DNA of 64,000 nt, taken from Pseudomonas rhodesiae. Its GTDB lineage: Bacteria > Pseudomonadota > Gammaproteobacteria > Pseudomonadales > Pseudomonadaceae. Made by a program: the position numbers and the translations under genes. The notes beneath the pieces were generated by a model. It did no database searches. It had not been told where the DNA came from and saw nothing but the letters and a program-made list of their open reading frames with translations. Shown here piece by piece: positions 28,868-38,075 of this stretch (the stretch's first letter is position 1; each line of letters opens with the position of its first letter). The DNA lies in the NCBI RefSeq assembly GCF_007858255.1, contig NZ_VFEU01000004.1:248001-312000 (forward strand). Reading direction: 5' to 3'.

Positions 28868-30166
28868 ATGGATATCAAACAGCTCTGGCGCAACGTCCAA
28901 GACCTTTGGGACGCACTCGACCAACATCCCATGCTGCATGCGGGCCTGGGCTTGCTGGTATTGCTGGTGGTGGCCCTGGTGTTGGGTCGGGTGGCGCGCT
29001 ACCTGATCCTGCACGCAGTCAAACTGCTCGGGCGCCAACCGGCCCTGCACTGGCTCAACGACCTGCGGCATAACAAGGTTTTCCATCGTCTGGCGCAGAT
29101 GACACCGTCTCTGGTGATTCAGTTCGGCCTGTACCTGGTGCCCGACCTGAGCAAGACCGCCACGTTGTTCATCGGCAACGTGGCCCTGGCGTTCACCATC
29201 CTGTTCCTGGTGCTGGCCATAAGCGCCCTGCTCAACGCCCTGCTGGACATCTACGCCCGCACCGAACACGCACGCACCCGTTCGATCAAGGGCTATGTGC
29301 AATTGGCCAAGATGGTGCTGTTTGTGTTCGGCGCGATCATCATCGTTGCCACCCTGATCGACCGGTCGCCGCTGTTGCTGTTGTCAGGTCTGGGTGCAAT
29401 GTCGGCGGTGATCCTGTTGGTCTACAAGGACACGCTGCTGTCGTTCGTCGCCAGCGTGCAGTTGACCAGCAACGACATGCTGCGGGTCGGCGACTGGATC
29501 GAAATGCCTCAGGTCGGCGCCGACGGCGATGTGGTGGACATCACCTTGCACACGGTGAAAGTGCAGAACTTCGATAAAACCATCGTTTCCATCCCCACCT
29601 GGCGCTTGATGTCCGAATCGTTCAAAAACTGGCGCGGCATGCAAGCCTCGGGCGGGCGGCGTATCAAGCGCAGTCTGTTCATCGATGCCAGCGGCGTGCG
29701 CTTCCTGCGTGACGACGAAGAAGTGCGCATGACCCAGGTGCACCTGCTCACCGACTACATCAGCCGCAAGCAAGCCGAACTCAGGGCCTGGAACCAAGCC
29801 CAGGGTCACAGCGCGCAGTTGTCGGCCAACCGCCGGCGCATGACCAACCTCGGCACCTTCCGCGCCTACGCGCTGGCCTACCTGAAAAGCCACCCGGACA
29901 TCCAGCCGAACATGACCTGCATGGTCCGCCAGATGCAGACCACCGCCCAAGGCGTGCCGCTGGAAATCTACTGCTTTACCCGCACCACGGCGTGGGCCGA
30001 TTACGAACGAATCCAGGGCGATATCTTCGATTATCTGCTGGCGGTGTTGCCGGAGTTCGGCCTGAGCCTGTACCAGCAACCCAGTGGCAACGATCTGCGG
30101 GCGGGGATGCTACCGGCGGTGGCGGGCGCCAGTCATTTAGCGGCCCCGGATTACCCGGCGGTTTAA
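28868..30166 (+). CDS. MscS-family mechanosensitive channel, YbdG-like
   Basis: The protein has 432 residues from the ATG giving MDIKQLWRN. About five membrane segments lie in residues 20-205. The MscS pore and beta domain follow: LLLLSGLGAMSAVILLVYKDTLLSFVASVQLTSNDMLRVGDWIEMPQVGADG aligns closely with E. coli YbdG. So do TIPTWRL-like SIPTWRLMSESFKNW and the ASGGRRIKRS block. YbdG is a miniconductance channel that contributes to osmotic downshift response in the inner membrane. The C-terminal extension after SGNDLRAG is short. It ends tail to tail with a 4-base overlap on the DMT gene. Confidence 0.92.
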   Translation: MDIKQLWRNVQDLWDALDQHPMLHAGLGLLVLLVVALVLGRVARYLILHAVKLLGRQPALHWLNDLRHNKVFHRLAQMTPSLVIQFGLYLVPDLSKTATLFIGNVALAFTILFLVLAISALLNALLDIYARTEHARTRSIKGYVQLAKMVLFVFGAIIIVATLIDRSPLLLLSGLGAMSAVILLVYKDTLLSFVASVQLTSNDMLRVGDWIEMPQVGADGDVVDITLHTVKVQNFDKTIVSIPTWRLMSESFKNWRGMQASGGRRIKRSLFIDASGVRFLRDDEEVRMTQVHLLTDYISRKQAELRAWNQAQGHSAQLSANRRRMTNLGTFRAYALAYLKSHPDIQPNMTCMVRQMQTTAQGVPLEIYCFTRTTAWADYERIQGDIFDYLLAVLPEFGLSLYQQPSGNDLRAGMLPAVAGASHLAAPDYPAV

Positions 30167-31032
30167 GCCAGCGAGCGGTTGGGCGCCTTGACGCCCAACC
30201 GACTGATCCAAACCGCCCCCACAATCACCAGCCCGCCCAAGGCCAACCGACCCAGCGGCTCGTGCTGGTTCCAGATCAACAGGTTGAGCAACAACCCAAC
30301 CGGTACGTGCAAGTTATTCATCACCGCCAGGGTGCCGCCGTTGACCAGGCATGCGCCCTTGTTCCACCAGTACAGGCCCAATGCCGTGCTGACCAGGCCG
30401 AGGAACACCAGCACACCCCATTGCAGCGGCGCTTGCGGCAGAAAATCAGCTTTGCCGAACAACAGGAACGCCGGCAACACCACCAGCAATGCGCCAAGGT
30501 AGAAATAGCCGAAGCGTCGGTAGTGCGGCAGGTCGCTCGGGTAGCGCGCCACCAGGTGCTTGTACATGACCTGCCCGGCGGCATAGGTGAAGTTGGCCAA
30601 TTGCAGCAGCAAAAAGCCCATCAGGAAGTGCGGGGTGACCTGGTCGAAGCGAATCACTGCCGCACCCGCCACCGCCACCAGGGCAGCCAGCAATGCCCAG
30701 GGATTGAAGCGGCGGTTGAGAGCATCTTCGATCAGGGTCACATGCAGTGGCGTGAGGATGGTGAACAGCAGCACCTCCGGCACGGTAAGCACGCGAAAGC
30801 TCAGGTACAGGCACACGTAGGTCACGCCGAACTGCAGCGCGCCGATCACCAGCATGCCGCGCATGAACGCCGGCTCCACCGAACGCCAGCGCGTCAGCGG
30901 GATAAACACCAGCCCGGCCAGCACCACGCGCACCAGCACCGCGAAGTAGCTGTCGACGTGACCGGCGAGGTATTCGCCGATCAAGCTGAAGGAAAATGCC
31001 TGAATCAGGGTGACAACCAGTAGATAGCCCAT
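30163..31032 (-). CDS. DMT (EamA) family transporter, amino acid/carboxylate type
   Basis: The protein has 289 residues and ten hydrophobic segments in two EamA halves (about 1-140 and 145-280). The first helix FSFSLIGEYLAGHVDSYFAVLVR and the segment TPLHVTLIEDALNRRF resemble the carboxylate/amino acid/amine exporters of the drug/metabolite superfamily. The substrate is unknown. It is probably monocistronic. Confidence 0.85.
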   Translation of the reverse strand: MGYLLVVTLIQAFSFSLIGEYLAGHVDSYFAVLVRVVLAGLVFIPLTRWRSVEPAFMRGMLVIGALQFGVTYVCLYLSFRVLTVPEVLLFTILTPLHVTLIEDALNRRFNPWALLAALVAVAGAAVIRFDQVTPHFLMGFLLLQLANFTYAAGQVMYKHLVARYPSDLPHYRRFGYFYLGALLVVLPAFLLFGKADFLPQAPLQWGVLVFLGLVSTALGLYWWNKGACLVNGGTLAVMNNLHVPVGLLLNLLIWNQHEPLGRLALGGLVIVGAVWISRLGVKAPNRSLA

Positions 31033-31094
31033 GCGCGCCTCGTTTCGAATGGGCGGGACATTAAAGCTTTTCGTCGCAGGACGAAACTCGGGGC

Positions 31095-31129
31095 AAAAAA
31101 AACCCGACCTCGCTAAAGCGTCAGTCGGG
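31095..31129 (-). terminator. Rho-independent terminator downstream of azoR
   Basis: On the minus strand CCCGAC pairs with GTCGGG around an inner CGCT/AGCG hairpin and is followed by eight T. It lies about 105 bases after the azoreductase stop. Confidence 0.78.
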
Positions 31130-31234
31130 CAGGAGCACTCAGGAGCACAAGTGCAAAGGGAGGTTCGTTACGCGTACTTGAAGGGTTGGCGTGCAGCGAT
31201 ATAAACACCGCGGGATTATCTGGCGATTAAAGCT

Positions 31235-31834
31235 TCACACCACCTGGGCCAACTGGGCTTTGGCGTGATTGATGCCTTTTTCCTGGAAGTCGCCGCTCAG
31301 GTTCACCCCTTCGGCATGAATAAAAGCGACCTCATGAATCCCGATAAAGCCCATGACCTGCCGCAGATACGGTTCCTGATGATCAGAGCTGGCGCCGGTA
31401 TGAATGCCGCCGCGCGCGGTGAGCACAATGGCGCGCTTGCCGGTCAGCAGGCCCTGGGGCCCGGTGGGGGTGTATTTGAACGTGACCCCAGCGCGCAATA
31501 CGTGATCCAGCCAGGCTTTCAAGGTGCTGGGGATGGCAAAGTTGTACATCGGCGCGGCCAGTACCAGCACGTCGGCGGCCAACAGCTCATCGGTCAATTC
31601 GTTGGAGCGGTCCAGAGAGATCTGTTCGTCGTCGTTGCGCTGTTCCGACGGTTTCATCCAGCCGCCGAGCAGGTTGGCGTCCAAATGCGGAACCGGGTTG
31701 AGGGCCACGTCGCGCACGGTGATCCGGTCCGCCGGGTGGGCGGCCTGCCATTGGCTGATGAACTGCTGAGTGAGTTGGCGGGAAATGGAATCCTGCTGGC
31801 GTGCACTGCTTTCGATGATCAGAACGTTGGACAT
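31235..31834 (-). CDS. azoR: FMN-dependent NADH-azoreductase
   Basis: The protein has 199 residues with the flavodoxin-like fold of AzoR. The FMN phosphate loop is IIESSARQQDSISRQL, the flavin contact is APMYNFAIPSTLKAWLDHVLR, and TARGG is near residue 144. These enzymes reduce azo dyes and quinones with NAD(P)H in the cytosol. The place beside PA3224-PA3228-like genes matches P. aeruginosa azoreductase PA3223. Confidence 0.92.
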   Translation of the reverse strand: MSNVLIIESSARQQDSISRQLTQQFISQWQAAHPADRITVRDVALNPVPHLDANLLGGWMKPSEQRNDDEQISLDRSNELTDELLAADVLVLAAPMYNFAIPSTLKAWLDHVLRAGVTFKYTPTGPQGLLTGKRAIVLTARGGIHTGASSDHQEPYLRQVMGFIGIHEVAFIHAEGVNLSGDFQEKGINHAKAQLAQVV

Positions 31835-31985
31835 GGCTATGTAGGCTCCATCTGAAACTGCTGTAAGTCGATGGAGAAAAGATTAACCAGGGCTCATTCG
31901 ATAAAAAAGCGCAAAAAACTGCTATAACCCATCTAGAAATTTGTTGATAAGCGGAGTATCCCTGTTGGCCTGCTCCGCTGATGGG

Positions 31986-32300
31986 TTATTTCGGGGTGCA
32001 GGTCAGGGCGATACGCATCTTGATAATCGCGCGGTTGAATTTGACCGTGGTGTTGGTGCTCTTGCCGGCCGGTACCGAGACGGTACGCCGACGCGGCGAC
32101 TCCGGACCGTTGGTGAAGACTACCGAGCACTGGGCATCGTTGGTGCCGTAGTTATTCAGTTGAATCGAACTGATATCGGCATCCACGTCGGTCGCAGTGT
32201 AGTCCACGCTCACGCCGTCGATCTTTTTGCTCACATCGATAGGGTAGGCGAACGCGCTCAACGGCAGCAGCGCCAGCAGCACACAACAGAATTTTCTCAT
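31986..32300 (-). CDS. Small exported beta-rich protein (PA3224-like)
   Basis: The protein has 104 residues from the ATG giving MRKFCCVLLALLPLSAFA, a signal peptide of about 18; GGAGAC stands 6 bases upstream. The mature part has alternating strands with two cysteines (DAQCSVVFTNG and LTCTPK), probably disulfide-linked in the periplasm. Orthologous entries carry the misleading label 3-phosphoglycerate kinase; nothing in the sequence supports kinase function. It is divergent from the LysR gene with 49 bases between starts. Confidence 0.8.
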   Translation of the reverse strand: MRKFCCVLLALLPLSAFAYPIDVSKKIDGVSVDYTATDVDADISSIQLNNYGTNDAQCSVVFTNGPESPRRRTVSVPAGKSTNTTVKFNRAIIKMRIALTCTPK

Positions 32301-32349
32301 TCGGCAGTCTCCAATAAGGACCGCCAGCTTAGGACAAGAGGAACCCATC

Positions 32350-33273
32350 TTGAAAGCGCCCCGCGTTACCCTCGATCAATGGCGCACGCTGCAAGCCGTG
32401 GTCGACCATGGCGGCTTCGCCCAGGCGGCCGAAGCGCTGCACCGTTCGCAGTCTTCGGTGAGCTACACCGTAGCCCGCATGCAGGACCAACTCGGCGTGC
32501 CGCTGCTGCGCATCGACGGGCGCAAGGCTGTACTCACCGACGCCGGTGAAGTGCTATTGCGCCGTTCGCGGCAACTGGTGAAAAACGCCAGCCAGTTGGA
32601 AGACCTCGCCCACCATATGGAGCAAGGCTGGGAAGCCGAAGTGCGCCTGGTGGTGGATGCCGCCTACCCCAACGCTCGCCTGGTGCGCGCCTTGAGTGCG
32701 TTTATGCCGCAAAGCCGCGGTTGTCGCGTGCGCTTGCGTGAGGAAGTGCTGTCCGGCGTCGAAGAGCTGCTGATCGAAGGCGTGGCCGACCTGGCGATTT
32801 GCGGTTTCAGTATCCCCGGCTACCTGGGCACCGAGATGAGCAATGTGGAATTTGTCGCCGTGGCCCACCCCGAGCACACCCTGCACCGCATGAATCGCGC
32901 GTTGAGCTTCCAGGACCTGGAAAGCCAGATGCAAGTGGTGATCCGCGACTCCGGCCGCCAGCAGCCGCGGGATGTGGGCTGGCTCGGCGCCGAACAGCGC
33001 TGGACCGTCGGCAGCCTGGCCACGGCAGCGTCCTTTGTGGGCAGCGGCTTGGGCTTTGCCTGGTTGCCACGGCACATGATCGAACGCGAACTCGCCGAGG
33101 GCGTGCTCAAGCAGCTACCTTTGGAACAGGGCGGCAGCCGCCATCCCACGTTCTACCTGTATTCGAACAAGGACAAACCCTTGGGGCCGGCCACGCAGAT
33201 CCTCGTGGAATTGCTGCGCACTTTCGACACCGCCCCGTTGGACGCCCCTTTCGCCGCCCCTCGACAAGCCTGA
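32350..33273 (+). CDS. LysR family regulator (PA3225-like)
   Basis: The protein has 307 residues from TTG, with GAGGA 7-8 bases upstream; no ATG lies near. The winged helix at about 6-64 reads DQWRTLQAVVDHGGFAQAAEALHRSQSSVSYTV, and an effector domain follows. Gene order with hydrolase, ppiA and ABC exporter equals PA3225-PA3228. In P. aeruginosa PA3225 has been linked to control of efflux genes including the adjacent PA3228; that role here is by synteny only. Confidence 0.87.
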   Translation: MKAPRVTLDQWRTLQAVVDHGGFAQAAEALHRSQSSVSYTVARMQDQLGVPLLRIDGRKAVLTDAGEVLLRRSRQLVKNASQLEDLAHHMEQGWEAEVRLVVDAAYPNARLVRALSAFMPQSRGCRVRLREEVLSGVEELLIEGVADLAICGFSIPGYLGTEMSNVEFVAVAHPEHTLHRMNRALSFQDLESQMQVVIRDSGRQQPRDVGWLGAEQRWTVGSLATAASFVGSGLGFAWLPRHMIERELAEGVLKQLPLEQGGSRHPTFYLYSNKDKPLGPATQILVELLRTFDTAPLDAPFAAPRQA

Positions 33274-33287
33274 AACGGAGTTCATGC

Positions 33288-34091
33288 ATGCCCTGGTTCG
33301 ACCATGACGACTGCAGCCTGCACTACGAGGAATACGGCCACGGCACCCCACTGATCTTGATTCATGGCCTGGGCTCCAGCAGCCAGGACTGGGAGCTGCA
33401 GCTGCCGGTGCTGTCCCGGCACTACCGCCTGATCGTGGTAGATGTACGCGGCCATGGGCGCTCCGACAAACCCCGCGAACGCTACAGCATCCCTGGCTTC
33501 AGCGCCGATCTGAGCGCACTGATAGAACACCTCGACCTGCCGCCGGCCCATGTGGTGGGGTTGTCGATGGGTGGCATGATTGCGTTTCAGTTGGCGGTGG
33601 ACGAGCCCGGCAGCGTCCGCAGCCTGTGCATCGTCAACAGCGCGCCTGAGGTCAAGGTGCGCAGCGCCAATGACTATTGGCAATGGACCAAACGCTGGAC
33701 GCTGGCCCGGGTGCTCAGCCTGAACACCATCGGCAAGGCTCTCGGTAACCGGCTGTTTCCCAAACCGCAGCAGGCCGACCTGCGGCGCAAGATGGCCGAA
33801 CGCTGGGCAAAAAACGACAAACGTGCTTATCTCGCCAGCTTCGACGCAATTGTGGGCTGGGGCGTGCAGGAACGACTGTCCAGCATCGCCTGTCCAACCC
33901 TGGTCATCAGCGCCGACCACGACTACACCCCTGTGGCGCAAAAACAAATCTATGTAAAACTGCTGCCCGATGCGCGCCTGGTGGTCATCGAAGATTCCCG
34001 CCATGCCACGCCCTTGGATCAACCCGAGGTCTTTAACGCAACCCTGCTCGAATTTCTAAAGACCGTCGACACCACTGCTCAGGATCACTGA
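33288..34091 (+). CDS. Alpha/beta-fold hydrolase (PA3226-like)
   Basis: The protein has 267 residues, with ACGGAG 8 bases before the ATG. The oxyanion stretch is LIHGLGSSSQDWE, the nucleophile elbow GLSMGG (Ser near residue 98), the acid in ISADHDYTP and the histidine in DSRHATPLD. It is of the 3-oxoadipate enol-lactonase/esterase type with DVRGHGRSDKP. The substrate is unknown. It lies 14 bases after the LysR gene and 3 bases before ppiA, thus in one operon. Confidence 0.88.
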   Translation: MPWFDHDDCSLHYEEYGHGTPLILIHGLGSSSQDWELQLPVLSRHYRLIVVDVRGHGRSDKPRERYSIPGFSADLSALIEHLDLPPAHVVGLSMGGMIAFQLAVDEPGSVRSLCIVNSAPEVKVRSANDYWQWTKRWTLARVLSLNTIGKALGNRLFPKPQQADLRRKMAERWAKNDKRAYLASFDAIVGWGVQERLSSIACPTLVISADHDYTPVAQKQIYVKLLPDARLVVIEDSRHATPLDQPEVFNATLLEFLKTVDTTAQDH

Positions 34092-34094
34092 CCC

Positions 34095-34658
34095 ATGCTG
34101 AAAAAAATCGCCTTCTTTGCCGGTTCCGTTCTGTTCGCTGCCAACCTGATGGCGGCCCAGCCGGCCAAGGCGCCACACGTTTTGATCTCCACCACCAATG
34201 GTGACATTGAAGTCGAACTGGACCCGGTCAAGGCGCCGATCAGTACCAAAAACTTCCTGGCCTACGTAGACAAAGGCTTTTACACCAACACCATTTTCCA
34301 TCGCGTGATTCCTGGTTTCATGGTTCAGGGCGGGGGGTTCACTCCACAGATGAAGCAGAAAGACACCCAGCCGCCGATCAAGAACGAAGCCAGCAACGGC
34401 CTGCACAACGTGCGTGGCACGCTGTCGATGGCACGCACCTCCAACCCGGATTCGGCCACCAGCCAATTCTTCATCAACGTGGCGGACAATGCGTTCCTCG
34501 ACCCAGGCCGTGACGCCGGTTACGCGGTATTCGCCAAAGTGGTCAAGGGCATGGACGTGGTCGACATCATCGTCAACTCCCAGACCACCACCAAGCAAGG
34601 CATGCAAAACGTGCCGATCGACCCTGTCGTGATCAAGTCGGCCAAGCGCATCGACTGA
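34095..34658 (+). CDS. ppiA: Periplasmic peptidyl-prolyl cis-trans isomerase A (cyclophilin)
   Basis: The protein has 187 residues. A signal peptide of about 21 ends at LMAAQ, so it acts in the periplasm. Cyclophilin active-site stretches are [15 protein letters not shown] (Arg catalytic), [19 protein letters not shown] and the NAFLD region. It catalyses proline isomerisation during protein folding. It begins 3 bases after the hydrolase stop. Confidence 0.94.
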   Translation: MLKKIAFFAGSVLFAANLMAAQPAKAPHVLISTTNGDIEVELDPVKAPISTKNFLAYVDKGFYTNTIFHRVIPGFMVQGGGFTPQMKQKDTQPPIKNEASNGLHNVRGTLSMARTSNPDSATSQFFINVADNAFLDPGRDAGYAVFAKVVKGMDVVDIIVNSQTTTKQGMQNVPIDPVVIKSAKRID

Positions 34659-34709
34659 CGTCTGCAGGATGCTCCGCGCACAGCCCACAAGGCTGTGCGC
34701 GCACCTGAA

Positions 34710-34740
34710 AGGAGAGCCCGCCCGGCGGGCGTCAACCCCA
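34710..34740 (+). promoter_or_regulatory. Ribosome site separated from ATG by a hairpin
   Basis: AGGAG at 34710-34714 lies 26 bases before the ABC-transporter ATG, too far for normal use. Between them GCCCGC (34716-34721) and GCGGGC (34725-34730) form a 6-pair hairpin. Folding would bring the site to about 11 bases from the ATG. The in-frame ATG at 34669 is the alternative start. Confidence 0.45.
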
Positions 34741-36573
34741 ATGCTCTATCGTCGTTTCGAACAACTGATCGATATTTTCCGCGACGCGCCCAGCGCCGCA
34801 CCACCTGACAAAGTCCTACCCTTCTACCTCTACTACCTGCGCCAAGTGTGGCCGCATTTTGCCGCCCTGCTGGTGGTGGGCCTGATCGGTGCGCTGATCG
34901 AAGTCGCGCTGTTCAGCTACCTGAGCCGCATCATCGACCTGGCCCAGGGCACGCCGCCGGCGAATTTTTTCCAGGAGCACAGCAGCGAGCTGATCTGGAT
35001 GGCCGTGGTCGCCCTGTTGCTGCGCCCGATCTTCGGCGCCCTGCATGACCTGCTAGTGCATCAAACGATCAGCCCCGGCATGACCAGCCTGATCCGCTGG
35101 CAGAACCACAGCTATGTGCTCAAACAGAGCCTGAATTTCTTCCAGAACGACTTCGCCGGGCGGATCGCCCAGCGCATCATGCAAACCGGCAACTCGCTGC
35201 GCGATTCCGCCGTGGCGGCGGTGGATGCGATCTGGCACGTCGCGATTTATGCCATCAGCTCTCTGGTGCTGTTTGCCGAAGCGGACTGGCGCCTGATGAT
35301 CCCACTGGTGACGTGGATCATCTGCTACAGCCTGGCGCTGCGGTATTTCGTGCCGCGGGTCAAAGAGCGCTCGGTGATTTCCTCCGAGGCGCGCTCCAAA
35401 CTGATGGGGCGCATCGTGGATGGCTATACCAATATCACCACCTTGAAACTGTTCGCGCACACCCAGTACGAGCAGCAATACGCCAAGGAAGCGATCATCG
35501 AGCAGACCGAAAAAACCCAGCTGGCCAGCCGTGTGGTCACCAGCATGGACATCGCGATCACCACCATGAACGGCCTGTTGATCGTCACTACCACGGGCCT
35601 GGCCCTGTGGTTATGGACGCAGTCGCTGATCTCGGTGGGCGCCATCGCCCTGGCCACGGGCCTGGTGATCCGCATCGTCAACATGTCCGGCTGGATCATG
35701 TGGGTGGTCAACGGTATTTTCGAAAACATCGGCATGGTGCAGGACGGGCTGAAAACCATCGCCCAACCGCTGGCCGTGGTCGACCGTGAAAACGCCCCGC
35801 GCCTGAGCGTGCCCCATGGCGAAGTGCGCTTCGAACAGGTGGACTTTCACTACGGCAAACAGAGCGGGATCATTGGCGGCCTGAACCTGACCATCAAGGC
35901 CGGGGAGAAAATCGGCCTGATCGGCCCGTCCGGCGCGGGCAAATCGACCTTGGTCAACCTGCTGCTGCGCCTGTACGACCTGCAAGGTGGGCGCATCCTG
36001 ATCGACGGCCAGAACATCGCCGAGGTGGCCCAGGAAACCTTGCGCGAGCAGATCGGCATGATCACCCAGGACACCTCGCTGCTGCACCGTTCGATCCGCG
36101 ACAACCTGCTCTACGGCAAGCCTGACGCCACCGATGAAGAACTCTGGAGCGCGATCCACAAAGCCCGCGCCGATGAATTCATCCCACTGCTGTCGGACGC
36201 CGAAGGCCGCACCGGGTTGGACGCTCACGTCGGCGAACGCGGGGTGAAACTCTCCGGTGGGCAACGCCAGCGCATCGCCATTGCGCGGGTGCTGCTCAAG
36301 GATGCACCGATCCTGATCATGGACGAGGCCACCTCGGCGCTGGACTCGGAAGTAGAAGCGGCGATCCAGGAAAGCCTGGAAACCCTGATGCAAGGCAAAA
36401 CGGTGATCGCGATTGCCCACCGCCTGTCGACCATCGCCCGCATGGACCGCTTGGTGGTGCTGGAAAAAGGCCGGATCGCCGAGAGCGGCAGCCACGCCGA
36501 ACTGTTGGCCCATGGCGGGCTGTATGCGCGGCTGTGGCAGCATCAAACCGGCGGCTTCGTCGGTATCGACTGA
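34741..36573 (+). CDS. ABC exporter, fused membrane and ATPase domains (PA3228-like)
   Basis: The protein has 610 residues from the ATG giving MLYRRFEQLIDIF, the homologous N-terminus. A six-helix ABC transmembrane domain spans about 35-330. The nucleotide-binding domain follows with Walker A GPSGAGKST, Q-loop ITQDTS, signature LSGGQRQR, Walker B ILIMDEATSALD and switch His AIAHRLST. It is a homodimeric half-transporter of the multidrug/lipid type in the inner membrane. The PA3228 relative contributes to antibiotic tolerance; the substrate here is inferred only. Confidence 0.92.
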   Translation: MLYRRFEQLIDIFRDAPSAAPPDKVLPFYLYYLRQVWPHFAALLVVGLIGALIEVALFSYLSRIIDLAQGTPPANFFQEHSSELIWMAVVALLLRPIFGALHDLLVHQTISPGMTSLIRWQNHSYVLKQSLNFFQNDFAGRIAQRIMQTGNSLRDSAVAAVDAIWHVAIYAISSLVLFAEADWRLMIPLVTWIICYSLALRYFVPRVKERSVISSEARSKLMGRIVDGYTNITTLKLFAHTQYEQQYAKEAIIEQTEKTQLASRVVTSMDIAITTMNGLLIVTTTGLALWLWTQSLISVGAIALATGLVIRIVNMSGWIMWVVNGIFENIGMVQDGLKTIAQPLAVVDRENAPRLSVPHGEVRFEQVDFHYGKQSGIIGGLNLTIKAGEKIGLIGPSGAGKSTLVNLLLRLYDLQGGRILIDGQNIAEVAQETLREQIGMITQDTSLLHRSIRDNLLYGKPDATDEELWSAIHKARADEFIPLLSDAEGRTGLDAHVGERGVKLSGGQRQRIAIARVLLKDAPILIMDEATSALDSEVEAAIQESLETLMQGKTVIAIAHRLSTIARMDRLVVLEKGRIAESGSHAELLAHGGLYARLWQHQTGGFVGID

Positions 36574-36720
36574 ACACAACGCTGGTTGCACCGTCCGCCT
36601 GGCACTTTGCGCTGACCATGCTGTAATTCAGTGCAGTGCCCAGACGGGCGCTGAAGTAAATCTGCAGGGAGCATCACTGATTTACTGATTCGGTAGAGCG
36701 ATCTATCAAGGACGGGTTTC

Positions 36721-37422
36721 ATGTCTTTGTTCAAGCGTTCAGTCACAGAGGGGCTGGGTACGTTTTGGCTGGTGTTGGGCGGGTGCGGCAGCGCGGTATT
36801 GGCCGCAGCGTTCCCAGCGGTTGGGATCGGGTTGCTGGGGGTGTCCCTGGCGTTCGGGCTGACGGTGTTGACCATGGCCGCCGCCATCGGCCATATCAGC
36901 GGTTGTCACCTCAACCCGGCCGTGACGGTGGGCTTGGTGGTCGGCGGGAGGTTTCCGGCCAAGGAGTTACCGGTCTATATCATCGCCCAGGTCATAGGCG
37001 GCGTAGTCGCGGCGGCATTGTTGTATATGATCGCCAGCGGCAAGCCCGGCTTCGAATTGGCGTCGGGGCTGGCTGCCAACGGGTATGGCGAGCACTCACC
37101 CGGCGGCTATTCGCTGGCGGCGGGGTTCGTCAGTGAACTGGTGATGACGGCGATGTTCCTGGTGATCATCCTCGGCGCCACCGACCCACGCGCCCCCAAG
37201 GGCCTGGCGCCCATCGCCATCGGCCTGGCGTTGACCCTGATCCACCTGATCTCCATTCCCGTGACCAACACCTCGGTCAACCCGGCGCGCAGTACAGGCC
37301 CGGCGCTGATCGTGGGTGGGTGGGCGATCCAGCAGTTGTGGTTGTTCTGGCTGGCGCCGTTGCTGGGTGCGGCGATCGGCGGTTTTATTTACGGATGGTT
37401 GGGTAAGGAGCCTCCAGCCTGA
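36721..37422 (+). CDS. aqpZ: Aquaporin Z
   Basis: The protein has 233 residues with six membrane helices and the two pore half-helices bearing HLNPAVT (about 60) and [12 protein letters not shown] (about 182). The selectivity-filter arginine follows the second NPA. The N-terminus ([25 protein letters not shown]) is that of AqpZ. It conducts water through the inner membrane. It is monocistronic; a strong hairpin follows. Confidence 0.95.
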   Translation: MSLFKRSVTEGLGTFWLVLGGCGSAVLAAAFPAVGIGLLGVSLAFGLTVLTMAAAIGHISGCHLNPAVTVGLVVGGRFPAKELPVYIIAQVIGGVVAAALLYMIASGKPGFELASGLAANGYGEHSPGGYSLAAGFVSELVMTAMFLVIILGATDPRAPKGLAPIAIGLALTLIHLISIPVTNTSVNPARSTGPALIVGGWAIQQLWLFWLAPLLGAAIGGFIYGWLGKEPPA

Positions 37423-37447
37423 CGCCCCAATACCACGATGGGCCGGT

Positions 37448-37476
37448 GCAGCCCTGCCGATACAGGGCAGGGCTGC
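37448..37476. terminator. GC-rich hairpin between aqpZ and brnA
   Basis: An 11-base-pair perfect stem (GCAGCCCTGCC and complement, 37448-37458 with 37466-37476) has a 7-base loop. It stands between convergent genes. There is no T-tract, so bidirectional termination is probable but not typical. Confidence 0.55.
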
Positions 37477-37493
37477 ATTCAACAGAGGCTGAC

Positions 37494-37742
37494 TTAACCC
37501 TGATGGGCCTGCATGTATTGACGCAACAATTGGTTGATCCGTGTCTGGTAGCCCGTACCCTGACCTTTGAACCACTCAAGAACGTCAGCATCCAGCCGAA
37601 TAGTCACCGCCTGTTTTACAGGCACACGTAACTCCGCACGTCGGAAAAATTCGGCGTCCAACTCAGGGATGTCGCTGGTATCGATTTCTTTATCTTTCAT
37701 CTTGGCCAGGCGCTCCCAATCAGTTTTGGATGTTTGCGTCAT
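37494..37742 (-). CDS. brnA: BrnA family antitoxin
   Basis: The protein has 82 residues. The N-terminal half is acidic and toxin-binding (DKEIDTSDIPELDAEFFRRA). The C-terminal ribbon-helix-helix reads VTIRLDADVLEWFKGQGTGYQTRINQLLRQYM, the BrnA hallmark. It binds and neutralises BrnT and represses the operon as a dimer. Its start overlaps the end of brnT by 23 bases, the usual toxin-first order of this type II system. Confidence 0.92.
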   Translation of the reverse strand: MTQTSKTDWERLAKMKDKEIDTSDIPELDAEFFRRAELRVPVKQAVTIRLDADVLEWFKGQGTGYQTRINQLLRQYMQAHQG

Positions 37743-37998
37743 AGTATTTGGCCTCCTTCTTAGTTGCCTTTCGGGCGGAGATGATACGAATCACATCACC
37801 ACACCGCTCGGTGTATACGACTACACCCATTAACCGTTTTATCCAGCCAATACAGATCCAACGCTCTTCCCCATAATCCGCTCGATCATCGCGCAAGGCC
37901 AGCATCGGATGGCGAAAAATATCGGGTACGTCATTGAAATCGATTCCGTGCTTGGAAATATTGACCTTGTTTTTTGATTCATCCCATTCAAAACGCAT
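37720..37998 (-). CDS. brnT: BrnT family RNase toxin
   Basis: The protein has 92 residues. The family N-terminus is MRFEWDESKNKVNISKHGIDF and the RelE-like fold ends in IRIISARKATKKEAKYY. BrnT is a ribonuclease that stops translation; the conserved late RxISAR basic motif is present. The start ATG at 37998 gives the family N-terminus, while the open frame upstream has no ribosome site. A palindromic operator lies 10 bases before it. Confidence 0.92.
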   Translation of the reverse strand: MRFEWDESKNKVNISKHGIDFNDVPDIFRHPMLALRDDRADYGEERWICIGWIKRLMGVVVYTERCGDVIRIISARKATKKEAKYYDANIQN

Positions 37999-38007
37999 GG
38001 CAATGCC

Positions 38008-38029
38008 TGTATGTACTTTTGTACATACA
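38008..38029. promoter_or_regulatory. Perfect palindrome at the brnTA promoter, candidate BrnA operator
   Basis: TGTATGTAC and GTACATACA, a perfect 9-base inverted repeat, flank TTTT, 10 bases upstream of the brnT ATG. On the minus strand TTGGCT lies 18 bases before TACATA inside the palindrome and could be a -35/-10 pair. Ribbon-helix-helix antitoxins bind such sites; BrnA binding is inferred. Confidence 0.65.
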
Positions 38030-38075
38030 AAGTAGCCAATTTTACAGTTCGTTTGCCGCGACGCGGACGAACGGC

